Part shown: positions 8,227-15,507 of the stretch, piece by piece | How positions within the stretch are numbered: the first letter of the stretch is position 1 | How the letters are laid out: each line of letters begins with the position of its first letter | Source: Porphyromonas crevioricanis | GTDB taxonomy: Bacteria; Bacteroidota; Bacteroidia; Bacteroidales; Porphyromonadaceae | DNA length: 64,000 bases | Reading direction: 5' to 3' | NCBI RefSeq assembly: GCF_900167225.1 | Contig: NZ_FUXH01000001.1 | Span: forward strand, 193,371-257,370 | Notes under the pieces: generated by a model | Databases searched by the model: none | Told to the model about the DNA's origin: nothing | The model's input: the letters and a program-made list of their open reading frames with translations, nothing else | Made by a program: the position numbers and the translations under genes

Positions 8227-8591
8227 TATTAACCATCGTATATATATCAATCGTATTTATCATGTTCGGATTATTCAAGAATCTTTTCGGCCAGCCAGAT
8301 AACAATCGTTTGGCACAGGCTATACAAGAAGGTGCTTATCTCGTAGATGTTCGTACTCCTGGAGAATTTGCCTCTGGCAGTGTGCGGGGAGCTGTAAATA
8401 TCCCATTGGATCAGATTCAGGCCCAGATCGACAAATTCAAAGACAAGAAGACTATTGTTGTTTTCTGTCGTAGTGGAGGTCGAAGTTTGCAGGCCAAGAG
8501 CATACTTGAGCGAAATGGATTTGACAATGTGATCAATGGAGGAACTTGGGAGAATGTAGCCTCTGTCAAACAAATCTGTAGAAGCCAATAA
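8199..8591 (+). CDS. Membrane-anchored single-domain rhodanese
   Basis: Sulfurtransferase of 130 residues. Residues 7-27 are a single hydrophobic anchor (IVLTIVYISIVFIMFGLF). The rest is one rhodanese domain with D50-VRTPGEF and the active loop CRSGGRS (C90). Such proteins accept or carry sulfane sulfur. The domain could face the periplasm or the cytoplasm; the basic residues before the helix (KQSIKK) favour the N-terminus inside and the domain outside. It starts within the cstB-like gene (28-base overlap), so the two are translated from one mRNA. It is the last gene of the sulfur cluster. Confidence 0.88.
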   Translation: MSKQSIKKIVLTIVYISIVFIMFGLFKNLFGQPDNNRLAQAIQEGAYLVDVRTPGEFASGSVRGAVNIPLDQIQAQIDKFKDKKTIVVFCRSGGRSLQAKSILERNGFDNVINGGTWENVASVKQICRSQ

Positions 8592-8637
8592 GGAGGCCTT
8601 GTTTCTTGATGTGAGGAACAAAAAGGGAGGTCATAGA

Positions 8638-8683
8638 GAAGTGCACCCTGAAAGTTTTTCGTCCAATTTTTAGGGTTCACTTC
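8638..8683. repeat. Inverted repeat, possible relic of an insertion-sequence end
   Basis: Arms GAAGTGCACCCT and AGGGTTCACTTC match at 11 of 12 positions around a 22-base AT-rich centre. I recall hairpins of the form GTGCACCCC...GGGGTGCAC at the ends of some IS3-family elements of Bacteroidota. No transposase remnant is visible, so this is a weak suggestion. It could equally be a terminator for the rhodanese operon, but no T-run follows. Confidence 0.3.
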
Positions 8684-8848
8684 GTAGTCCGAAAACTTAA
8701 AGTTTGAGTAGTGCTCTCGAATATGAAGATGCTCAAAGTAAATGTCTGATGCAGTTGCGAGTTAGATCATTGCTAAATTTTTTCGATCAAAATAGAGGAT
8801 CTTCTTTTATGCTTTTACTTTTTCGAGAGGGGGTAGTCCAATTTTCTA

Positions 8849-8856
8849 TATATTTG
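8849..8856 (+). promoter_or_regulatory. -7-like element upstream of the LRR gene
   Basis: TATATTTG fits TAnnTTTG, but there is no TTG at the -33 distance, and the leader to the LRR gene would be about 250 bases. The palindrome at 8902-8923 lies just downstream of the predicted start. Confidence 0.25.
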
Positions 8857-8901
8857 TCTCGGCTGAGGAATCAAACTCTCTGATGAATAGGGGTGGATTG
8901 T

Positions 8902-8923
8902 TTACGAGAGCGGTCTCTCGTAA
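8902..8923. repeat. Perfect 9-bp inverted repeat, operator-like
   Basis: TTACGAGAG, loop CGGT, CTCTCGTAA. It is compact and perfectly symmetric, about 190 bases before the LRR gene. It could be a protein-binding site or a small RNA hairpin; it is not followed by a T-run. Confidence 0.4.
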
Positions 8924-9114
8924 TATGGTTTAATTCTTGTTATCCTTGTTGTCGAGAGAGGTTGCTTTCTCTTCTTTTGTCTTATCGCCTCGCAATTATC
9001 TGAGAAATAGAGGAGCTCTGAGAATTGAGCAGAGGTGGTGATATAATTATCCTTTTGAGTGTGGACTCCTCTATCTAGTGATCGAAGAAAAACTATTCTA
9101 AAAATTGAAGTGAG

Positions 9115-10929
9115 ATGAGCAAATCTACAATTTCTCTTGCCAAGTTTTTTGGCATACTGTTGTCAGGCCTGTTCCTGATGACAACTTATTCTTATGCAGT
9201 AGAACCAGTAGTAACTTTGACGGTGAACGATACGTCCGGTGAATGGGCATTCAGTATATCTGCTCGAGATGAAGATAAGAAAGATTGTTGGATCGACTGG
9301 AACAACAATGGTCAAAAAGATGGTGGTGAGGAAATTGATCAACAAGAATGGGAGGATATTATTAGACGTCCTATTACAAAGACAACAATTAAGCTGCATG
9401 GTAAGCTTTCTACTTTTGAATGCACCAGAGTCAATCAACTTTCTGCAGTATCTTTTTCCGAAAGTGAAGATCTGTATGAAGTTCTGATAGAAAATGGACA
9501 GCTGACAAGTTTAGATGTCAGTCCTCTAAAAAGACTTCAGGCTTTGCACTGCACGAACAATAACCTTTCTTCATTAGATGTTTCTTCTAATGAGTCTCTG
9601 GAGACACTTATGTGTCGAAAGAATAAAATAACCTCATTGAAGCTCCCTTCTTCGGATGACTTTACTACACTTACTTGTTCTGAGAATTATCTTGAGTCGA
9701 TAGATCTGTCAACAGTTCCTTATCTGGAAATTTTTGGCTGCTCCGACAATAGAATATCTGAGATAATTATAGATGGTTTTGAGAGTATGGAGGAACTGGA
9801 CTTGAGTAATAACAATCTTAGTAAAATAACTCTGAGTAATCTCCCTTCCTTGACAGCTCTGCATATAAGCAAGAATGGACTCGAAAAAATAGATCTTTCC
9901 TCCCTTAGCAAGTTGGAGAAGCTTGAGTGTGATAACAATAAGTTGAGTGAGATTGATTTGACTAAGAACCCACAGTGTCGAATCCTTAAATGCTACGGAA
10001 ACCGAATTGGAGATGCATCTAAGATGGAAAAGTTGATATCTTCTCTTGGAGCTAAAACAGATGATCTTCCCGGTCTTTTTGCAGTTGTGGATACGAAGAA
10101 TGCCAACGAAGGCAACAGAATTACTCCCACACAGGTACAGGGAATGAAAGCAAAGAAATGGAGAGTATTTGATCATAAGGGAGGCGCAAATGATGGTAAA
10201 AATGAATATGATGGAGATGGGACGGAAACACCTAAGTTTAGTGTAACTCTGGATTTTGATCCACAGTTTGCTACAATGCGTATCGAACAGGATGTTGATT
10301 TGAAATCAGTTGAGAGAGACACTGAGTTGAGTGTAATTATTGACTATAAGTTCCAAGGTATATATCTGTCCGAACTTACTGCCAATGGTGTGGATATTCG
10401 TGATAAAAAGAAATTTGTAGTGAGAGAAAATACGGTTGTAAAAGCAACTTTTGGAAGATTGGTTTACCCTGTAACAACTAAGGTTATAGGAGAGGGGGAT
10501 GTTGTTGTAAAAGGATTTCATGATCTAAGCAAAGTCCCAGTAGGAGAAAAACTTACCGTTGAGGCCACACCTAAGGCTGGTTGGGCTTTGCAGAGTATCA
10601 AAGTCGGTAAAGAGGATATTACCGAGAATAAGGAGTTTCATCTAAAGGAAAAGAGCGAAGTGGTAGTGACATTCGTACAAGGTGGGGCTGCTGAAATCGT
10701 AGAAAATCCTTCTTTGAAACTCTATCCCAATCCCGTTGCAAGCTACATAACTCTTACTGGAGCGCGAGCACAAGCTGAGATACGTATCTTCTCGATTGAT
10801 GGTAGCCCTGTATATACAGGACTGGCAGATACTCAGGGGCACGCTCTTATTGACTTGTCTGGCTTGTTGAATGGATTTTACTTAGTACAGGTGGGTAAAG
10901 ATATTCAGACCATAGAGGTGCGTCATTGA
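9115..10929 (+). CDS. Secreted leucine-rich-repeat protein with T9SS C-terminal domain
   Basis: Exported surface or secreted protein of 604 residues. It has a signal peptide (about 1-29) and a divergent N-terminal region with an acidic DWNNNGQKDG-type segment. About eight leucine-rich repeats of the internalin-J-like type follow (roughly 115-300, repeated LTSLDVS, CTNNNLSSLDVS and CDNNKLSEIDL). Next come a linker and a GEGDVVVKG...EATPKAGWALQSIKV bacterial-repeat module (about 455-525). From about 528 there is a type IX sorting domain (LKLYPNP ... FYLVQVG). The T9SS domain directs outer-membrane translocation and A-LPS attachment. LRR proteins of this kind in oral Bacteroidota take part in adhesion and biofilm, but a ligand cannot be named here. 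Followed by a strong terminator. Confidence 0.9.
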   Translation: MSKSTISLAKFFGILLSGLFLMTTYSYAVEPVVTLTVNDTSGEWAFSISARDEDKKDCWIDWNNNGQKDGGEEIDQQEWEDIIRRPITKTTIKLHGKLSTFECTRVNQLSAVSFSESEDLYEVLIENGQLTSLDVSPLKRLQALHCTNNNLSSLDVSSNESLETLMCRKNKITSLKLPSSDDFTTLTCSENYLESIDLSTVPYLEIFGCSDNRISEIIIDGFESMEELDLSNNNLSKITLSNLPSLTALHISKNGLEKIDLSSLSKLEKLECDNNKLSEIDLTKNPQCRILKCYGNRIGDASKMEKLISSLGAKTDDLPGLFAVVDTKNANEGNRITPTQVQGMKAKKWRVFDHKGGANDGKNEYDGDGTETPKFSVTLDFDPQFATMRIEQDVDLKSVERDTELSVIIDYKFQGIYLSELTANGVDIRDKKKFVVRENTVVKATFGRLVYPVTTKVIGEGDVVVKGFHDLSKVPVGEKLTVEATPKAGWALQSIKVGKEDITENKEFHLKEKSEVVVTFVQGGAAEIVENPSLKLYPNPVASYITLTGARAQAEIRIFSIDGSPVYTGLADTQGHALIDLSGLLNGFYLVQVGKDIQTIEVRH

Positions 10930-10967
10930 TCTTCCTTCCAATTTTTTAATACTAAATTCAGATAGAG

Positions 10968-11012
10968 AGTTCCCTTCCCGAGGAGATTAACCTTGGGGAG
11001 GGAACTTTTTTA
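10968..11012 (+). terminator. Rho-independent terminator after the LRR gene
   Basis: AGTTCCCT arm (10968-10975) pairs with AGGGAACT (10999-11006), with further inner pairing of CCCGAGG/CCTTGGG, followed by a T-run. Confidence 0.85.
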
Positions 11013-11101
11013 TTGTCTCTGTCTTGAGGCTTCTGATTCTTTTGAGACTGTTGCGTTAATGAGCATATGTAATGATCTCTTTTGTTTTTGATTTTCTCTC
11101 A

Positions 11102-11127
11102 TGAAACTGCTTGAGAAAGCTGTTTCA
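11102..11127. repeat. Inverted repeat upstream of tnaA
   Basis: TGAAACTGCTT and AAGCTGTTTCA, 10 of 11 paired, loop GAGA. It lies about 65 bases before the tnaA -7 box and could be an operator or a hairpin. No T-run follows. The surrounding 10930-11248 gap holds only this, the terminator and the promoter. Confidence 0.35.
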
Positions 11128-11189
11128 ACACTCTTTTCTGAGACTAAAGAATAAGTCTTAATAAGAGCCCATGAGTCGAAATAAAAGGC

Positions 11190-11206
11190 TACTTTTGCGA
11201 AGCAAA
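11190..11206 (+). promoter_or_regulatory. -7 element of tnaA with overlapping small dyad
   Basis: TACTTTTG (11190-11197) matches TAnnTTTG and predicts a leader of about 45 bases. A short dyad TTTGC-GAA-GCAAA (11194-11206) overlaps it and could be a repressor site. No -33 TTG is evident. Confidence 0.45.
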
Positions 11207-11248
11207 GGCCGATACAACGTGCCTTAAAACCTAAAACAACAATATGTT

Positions 11249-12628
11249 ATGAAGCTTCCTTTTTCCGAATCTTACCGCATCAAAATGGTAGAGCACATTC
11301 GCAGAAGTACCCGTGAGGAACGTGAAGAATGGATCAAAGATGCGCATTACAATCTTTTCCAACTCAAAAGTGAGCAAGTATTTATCGATTTGCTTACTGA
11401 CTCCGGTACCGGAGCGATGAGTGATCGTCAGTGGTCTGCCATGATGTTGGGTGATGAAAGCTATGCAGGAGCCAGTTCATATTACAATATGAAGTCAGCA
11501 ATCAAAGATATTTTGGGGTTTGATTACTTCTTGCCTACTCACCAAGGGCGTGCGGCTGAGAATGTCCTATTCTCCACTATATTGAAGGAGGGAGATGTGG
11601 TGCCCGGTAATTCTCACTTTGATACGACTAAGGGACATATCGAATTCAGGCGTTGTGCTGCGCCGGACTGCACGATAGATGAAGCTGCAGATACTCAGTT
11701 GGAAATCCCTTTCAAAGGAAATATGGATCCTGCCAAATTGGAGAAAATCCTCAAAGAAACTCCACATGACAAGCTCCCCTGTGTGGTATTGACCGTTACA
11801 AACAATACGGCTGGAGGGCAACCTGTTTCTATGAAGAATATCAAAGAGGTTGCTGCTTTATGTAAGCAGTACGATGTACCTCTTTTGATGGACTCCGCTC
11901 GATTTGCCGAGAATGCATATTTCATCAAACAAAGAGAAGAAGGCTATGCGGATAAGACAATAAAGGAAATCGTAAGGGAGATGTACCAATACGCTGATAT
12001 AATGACGATGTCCAGCAAGAAAGATGCGATCGTAAATATGGGCGGATTTGTTGCTTTCAAGAGCAAAGACTTATGGCATAGGTGCCAAATGTTCTGCATT
12101 ATGAATGAGGGCTATATCACCTACGGTGGAATGAGCGGACGTGACATGAACGCTTTGGCTCAAGGATTGGATGAGGGGACCGAGTTCGATACTTTGGATT
12201 CTCGCATTCATCAGGTTGCTTATTTGGGTGCCAAATTGGATGAATATGGCATCCCTTACCAGCGACCAGCAGGTGGACATGCCATATTTCTCGATGCAAA
12301 AAAGATCCTTACGAATGTCCCCAAGGAAGAATTTATTGCTCAAACATTGGCTGTAGAGCTTTATCTCGAAGCTGGCATCCGAGGCGTGGAGATTGGTTCT
12401 ATTTTGGCAGACCGTGATCCGGTTACAAGAGAGAACCGTTATCCTCGTTTGGAATTGTTGCGCTTGGCCATCCCGAGACGCACCTATACGGACAACCACA
12501 TGGACGTAGTGGCTGCTGCCGTGAAGAATGTATATGACAGACGAGACAGCATCAAGAGAGGATATGTGATTACAGCAGAATTGCCAGTGATGCGTCATTT
12601 TACGGTGGAGCTGGACAAGGCCAAATAA
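11249..12628 (+). CDS. tnaA: Tryptophanase
   Basis: PLP enzyme that splits L-tryptophan into indole, pyruvate and ammonia. The 459-residue protein has the family N-terminus with [13 protein letters not shown] and [12 protein letters not shown], the PTHQGRAAE motif, and [13 protein letters not shown]. The PLP lysine lies in [13 protein letters not shown] (K258 by comparison with E. coli). Tyrosine phenol-lyase is the close alternative, but indole-producing Porphyromonas carry tryptophanase, and the length fits. No TnaC-like leader peptide or tnaB permease is adjacent. It is followed by glyA and mgl, a run of amino-acid-degrading or converting PLP enzymes. Confidence 0.92.
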   Translation: MKLPFSESYRIKMVEHIRRSTREEREEWIKDAHYNLFQLKSEQVFIDLLTDSGTGAMSDRQWSAMMLGDESYAGASSYYNMKSAIKDILGFDYFLPTHQGRAAENVLFSTILKEGDVVPGNSHFDTTKGHIEFRRCAAPDCTIDEAADTQLEIPFKGNMDPAKLEKILKETPHDKLPCVVLTVTNNTAGGQPVSMKNIKEVAALCKQYDVPLLMDSARFAENAYFIKQREEGYADKTIKEIVREMYQYADIMTMSSKKDAIVNMGGFVAFKSKDLWHRCQMFCIMNEGYITYGGMSGRDMNALAQGLDEGTEFDTLDSRIHQVAYLGAKLDEYGIPYQRPAGGHAIFLDAKKILTNVPKEEFIAQTLAVELYLEAGIRGVEIGSILADRDPVTRENRYPRLELLRLAIPRRTYTDNHMDVVAAAVKNVYDRRDSIKRGYVITAELPVMRHFTVELDKAK

Positions 12629-12675
12629 GTGCGAACTTATCAGTATTACTACATAAAAATAACAGATTAAGTACA

Positions 12676-13956
12676 ATGAAGAAGGACAATGTAATCTTCG
12701 ACCTGATTGAGAAAGAGCATCAGCGCCAACTCAAAGGTATTGAGCTAATCGCTTCGGAGAACTTTGTAAGTGATCAGGTGATGGCTGCGATGGGTAGCTA
12801 CATGACCAATAAATATGCTGAAGGATACCCTGGTAAACGGTATTATGGAGGTTGCGAAGTGGTGGACCAAAGCGAACAAATCGCCATAGATCGTATCAAG
12901 CAACTCTACAACGCCGAATGGGCGAATGTGCAGCCTCACTCGGGAGCTCAAGCCAATATGGCAGTGTTGCTTGCTTGTTTGGAGCCGGGGGATACTTTTA
13001 TGGGGCTCAATTTGGCGCATGGCGGACACCTTTCGCATGGAGCTCCAGTCAATAGCTCTGGTTTGATTTATCGTCCTTGTGAGTATAACGTAGGCGAAGA
13101 GGATGGCCGTGTAGACTACGATATGATGGAACGTGTGGCTTTGGAGAAAAAGCCTAAACTGATCATTGGTGGTGGTTCGGCTTATTGTCGTGAGTGGGAC
13201 TACAAGCGTATGCGTGAGATAGCAGACAAGATTGGTGCAATCCTCATGGTAGATATGGCACACCCTGCCGGGCTGATTGCTGCGGGTCTGCTTGAGAATC
13301 CGCTCAAATATGCCCACGTTGTAACTTCTACTACACACAAAACACTCCGTGGCCCTCGTGGTGGAATTATTTTGCTTGGCAAAGACTTTGAAAACCCATG
13401 GGATAAGAAAACATCTAAGGGGGAAATCAAGAAAATGTCTGCACTTTTGGATTCTGCTGTATTCCCAGGCGTGCAGGGAGGTCCTTTGGAACACGTGATT
13501 GCAGCCAAGGCTGTTGCTTTTGGAGAAGCTTTGCAGCCTGAGTTCAAGGCTTACCAACAGCAGGTTAAGCTCAATGCTTCTACCATGGCCCAAGCTCTCG
13601 TAGATAAGGGTTATAAACTCGTTTCTGGCGGAACGGATAACCACTGTATACTGGTAGACTTGAGGACTAAGTTCCCCGAGCTGACAGGAAAGGTGGCAGA
13701 GAAAGCTCTTGTGGCAGCCGATATTACTTGCAACAAGAATATGGTACCCTTCGACACACGTTCTCCTTTCCAGACCTCTGGGATCCGTCTGGGTACACCG
13801 GCGATCACTACCCGTGGGGTGAAAGAAGACCAAATGGGAGTAATTGTAGAAATGATCGACCGTGTGTTGTCTTCTCCAGAGGATGAGAAAGTCATAGCAG
13901 CCGTACGAGCAGAGGTGAACAAGATGATGTCGGCCTACGAATTGTATGCCTGGTAA
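12676..13956 (+). CDS. glyA: Serine hydroxymethyltransferase
   Basis: PLP enzyme converting serine and tetrahydrofolate to glycine and methylene-THF in the cytoplasm. The 426 residues carry the classic N-terminal [34 protein letters not shown], and the PLP-lysine region [15 protein letters not shown]. The length is normal. It starts 47 bases after tnaA and ends before a strong terminator, so it can share the tnaA transcript. A 412-codon frame on the opposite strand is a codon-usage shadow, not a gene. Confidence 0.97.
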   Translation: MKKDNVIFDLIEKEHQRQLKGIELIASENFVSDQVMAAMGSYMTNKYAEGYPGKRYYGGCEVVDQSEQIAIDRIKQLYNAEWANVQPHSGAQANMAVLLACLEPGDTFMGLNLAHGGHLSHGAPVNSSGLIYRPCEYNVGEEDGRVDYDMMERVALEKKPKLIIGGGSAYCREWDYKRMREIADKIGAILMVDMAHPAGLIAAGLLENPLKYAHVVTSTTHKTLRGPRGGIILLGKDFENPWDKKTSKGEIKKMSALLDSAVFPGVQGGPLEHVIAAKAVAFGEALQPEFKAYQQQVKLNASTMAQALVDKGYKLVSGGTDNHCILVDLRTKFPELTGKVAEKALVAADITCNKNMVPFDTRSPFQTSGIRLGTPAITTRGVKEDQMGVIVEMIDRVLSSPEDEKVIAAVRAEVNKMMSAYELYAW

Positions 13957-13992
13957 TTCTCTCGCAGTAAAGTTATTGCTCAATGAATGATT

Positions 13993-14031
13993 AAAAGCCC
14001 TCGCAAATCGTTTGATTTGACGAGGGCTTTT
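13993..14031. terminator. Bidirectional-type terminator after glyA
   Basis: AAAAGCCCTCG (13993-14003) pairs perfectly with CGAGGGCTTTT (14021-14031). A-rich on the left and T-rich on the right, so it could act in both directions. Confidence 0.85.
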
Positions 14032-14132
14032 GGGTATATGAAATCTGTAGATTCTCTATATCTGACCTACAATTTAGAATTAAAGACAGAGGCTTGGCCG
14101 AACGAGACTTTGCCTCAAAACATCGAAGCGAT

Positions 14133-15335
14133 ATGATGAAAAATGAAGAGCTGAAAAAAAGCGGCTTTGCTACCCGCGCCATCCATGCCGGATCTGTAGA
14201 AAATGAGTTTGGTACATTGGCTGCTCCTATCTACCAAACTTCCACTTTCGTGTTTGAGAATGCTGCCCAAGGAGGTAAACGTTTTGCATTGGAAGAAGAA
14301 GGTTATATCTATACCAGACTCGGCAATCCCACTTGTACCATGGTGGAAGAAAAGTTGGCCATGCTGGAAGGTGGAGAGGCTGCGTGCAGTATGTCTTCTG
14401 GAATAGGAGCTATTAGCTCCGCTATCTGGGTCCTGGTTAAGGCTGGAGATCACATTGTAGCAGGCAAGACCCTCTATGGTTGTACCTTCTCTTTCCTGGA
14501 GCATGGTCTTAGTCGCTATGGAGTAGAGGTCACATTTGTAGATATGCGCGATCCAGAAAACGTGCGTAAGGCCATGAGACCCAATACTAAACTTGTGTAC
14601 ATAGAGACTCCTGCCAACCCCAATATGTACATCACGGACATTGATGCGGTAGCTAAGATCGCCCACAGTCAAGAAGGCGTGCAAGTAATGGTGGATAATA
14701 CCTACGCCACTCCTTATCTCACTCGCCCATTAGAGCATGGCGCAGATATGGTAGTTCATTCGGCAACAAAATATCTCAATGGGCATGGTGATGTAATCGC
14801 CGGATTTGCAGTGGGGAAAAAGGAGTATATCGATCAAGTGCGTTTGTTGGGAGTAAAAGACCTGACTGGAGCTTCCATGAGCCCGTTCGATGCTTGGCTT
14901 ATCAACCGAGGAATGAAGACTCTTGAGGTTCGCATGGATCGTCATTGCAGTAATGCTCAAAAAGTGGCCGAGTTCCTTGAGCAGCATCCCGCTGTGCAAA
15001 ATATCGCCTATCCGGGTCTGAAGAGCTTCCCTCAATATGACTTGGCTAAAAGGCTTATGGATCAGCCCGGTGCGATGATTGCTTTTGAAGTCAAAGGCGG
15101 ACGAGAAGCCGGTATTACTCTTATGGATAGCGTGCAACTTTGTTCTCTTGCTGTCAGTCTTGGAGATACTGAAACATTGATACAGCACCCGGCCTCTATG
15201 ACTCACTCTCCTTATACTCCCGAAGAGCGTGCCGCCAGTGATATTTCCGAAGGTCTTGTGCGGCTTTCCGTCGGTTTGGAAAATCCGGAAGATATCATAG
15301 CTGACCTTAAACAAGGGTTAGACAAACTGATCTGA
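14133..15335 (+). CDS. mgl: Methionine gamma-lyase
   Basis: PLP enzyme that cleaves methionine to methanethiol, 2-oxobutyrate and ammonia; a source of the volatile sulfur compounds typical of Porphyromonas. From ATG 14133 the product has 400 residues. A longer frame exists from TTG 14094, but its extra residues are not family-like; ATG 14136 is also possible. Key sites: the PLP lysine K213 in HSATKYLNGHGD, the GNPT motif, and C117 in YGCTFSF, the residue that separates true methionine gamma-lyases from cystathionine lyases. Cystathionine gamma-lyase or synthase is therefore less likely. Located between two terminators, so probably monocistronic. Confidence 0.9.
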   Translation: MMKNEELKKSGFATRAIHAGSVENEFGTLAAPIYQTSTFVFENAAQGGKRFALEEEGYIYTRLGNPTCTMVEEKLAMLEGGEAACSMSSGIGAISSAIWVLVKAGDHIVAGKTLYGCTFSFLEHGLSRYGVEVTFVDMRDPENVRKAMRPNTKLVYIETPANPNMYITDIDAVAKIAHSQEGVQVMVDNTYATPYLTRPLEHGADMVVHSATKYLNGHGDVIAGFAVGKKEYIDQVRLLGVKDLTGASMSPFDAWLINRGMKTLEVRMDRHCSNAQKVAEFLEQHPAVQNIAYPGLKSFPQYDLAKRLMDQPGAMIAFEVKGGREAGITLMDSVQLCSLAVSLGDTETLIQHPASMTHSPYTPEERAASDISEGLVRLSVGLENPEDIIADLKQGLDKLI

Positions 15336-15392
15336 TTATATCCCTATTTTCCCAAGCCTCTTTAGGCAGGATTTTTTTAGGACATTTATGTT

Positions 15393-15420
15393 GCCCCCCA
15401 ATCGTGCTCGGTTGGGGGGC
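15393..15420 (+). terminator. Terminator-like hairpin after mgl
   Basis: GCCCCCCAA (15393-15401) pairs perfectly with TTGGGGGGC (15412-15420). It is followed by TTGTGTTT rather than a clean T-run, so termination efficiency is uncertain. Confidence 0.65.
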
Positions 15421-15425
15421 TTGTG

Positions 15426-15461
15426 TTTGGGAAAGTGCTCAAAGCAAATTTGTTATCTTCG
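15426..15461 (+). promoter_or_regulatory. Candidate promoter of the M3 peptidase gene
   Basis: TATCTTCG at 15454-15461 is one base off the TAnnTTTG -7 box. TTTG at 15426-15429 is the only -33 candidate, but its 24-base spacing is longer than usual. Confidence 0.35.
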
Positions 15462-15507
15462 CAGACAATAGTAATTCCTTTCTGTCTCACTAATCAAAAC
15501 AACAAGT

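Larger units (their letters stand above)
8592..9114. other. Intergenic region with hairpins before the LRR gene
   Basis: 523 bases with no credible gene. It contains an 11-of-12 inverted repeat (8638-8649 with 8672-8683), a perfect 9-bp palindrome arm pair (8902-8910 with 8915-8923), and a TATATTTG -7-like box (8849-8856). Base composition is AT-rich, with many short GAGAG/CTCTC runs. Most of it may be a long leader or degraded mobile DNA. Confidence 0.5.

Noticed and set aside
12745-13983. 412-codon frame opposite glyA
   Set aside because: Exact antisense of a conserved gene, no protein-family features; codon-usage shadow.
14094-14132. TTG start for mgl
   Set aside because: The extra residues are not family-like and two ATGs follow at 14133 and 14136.
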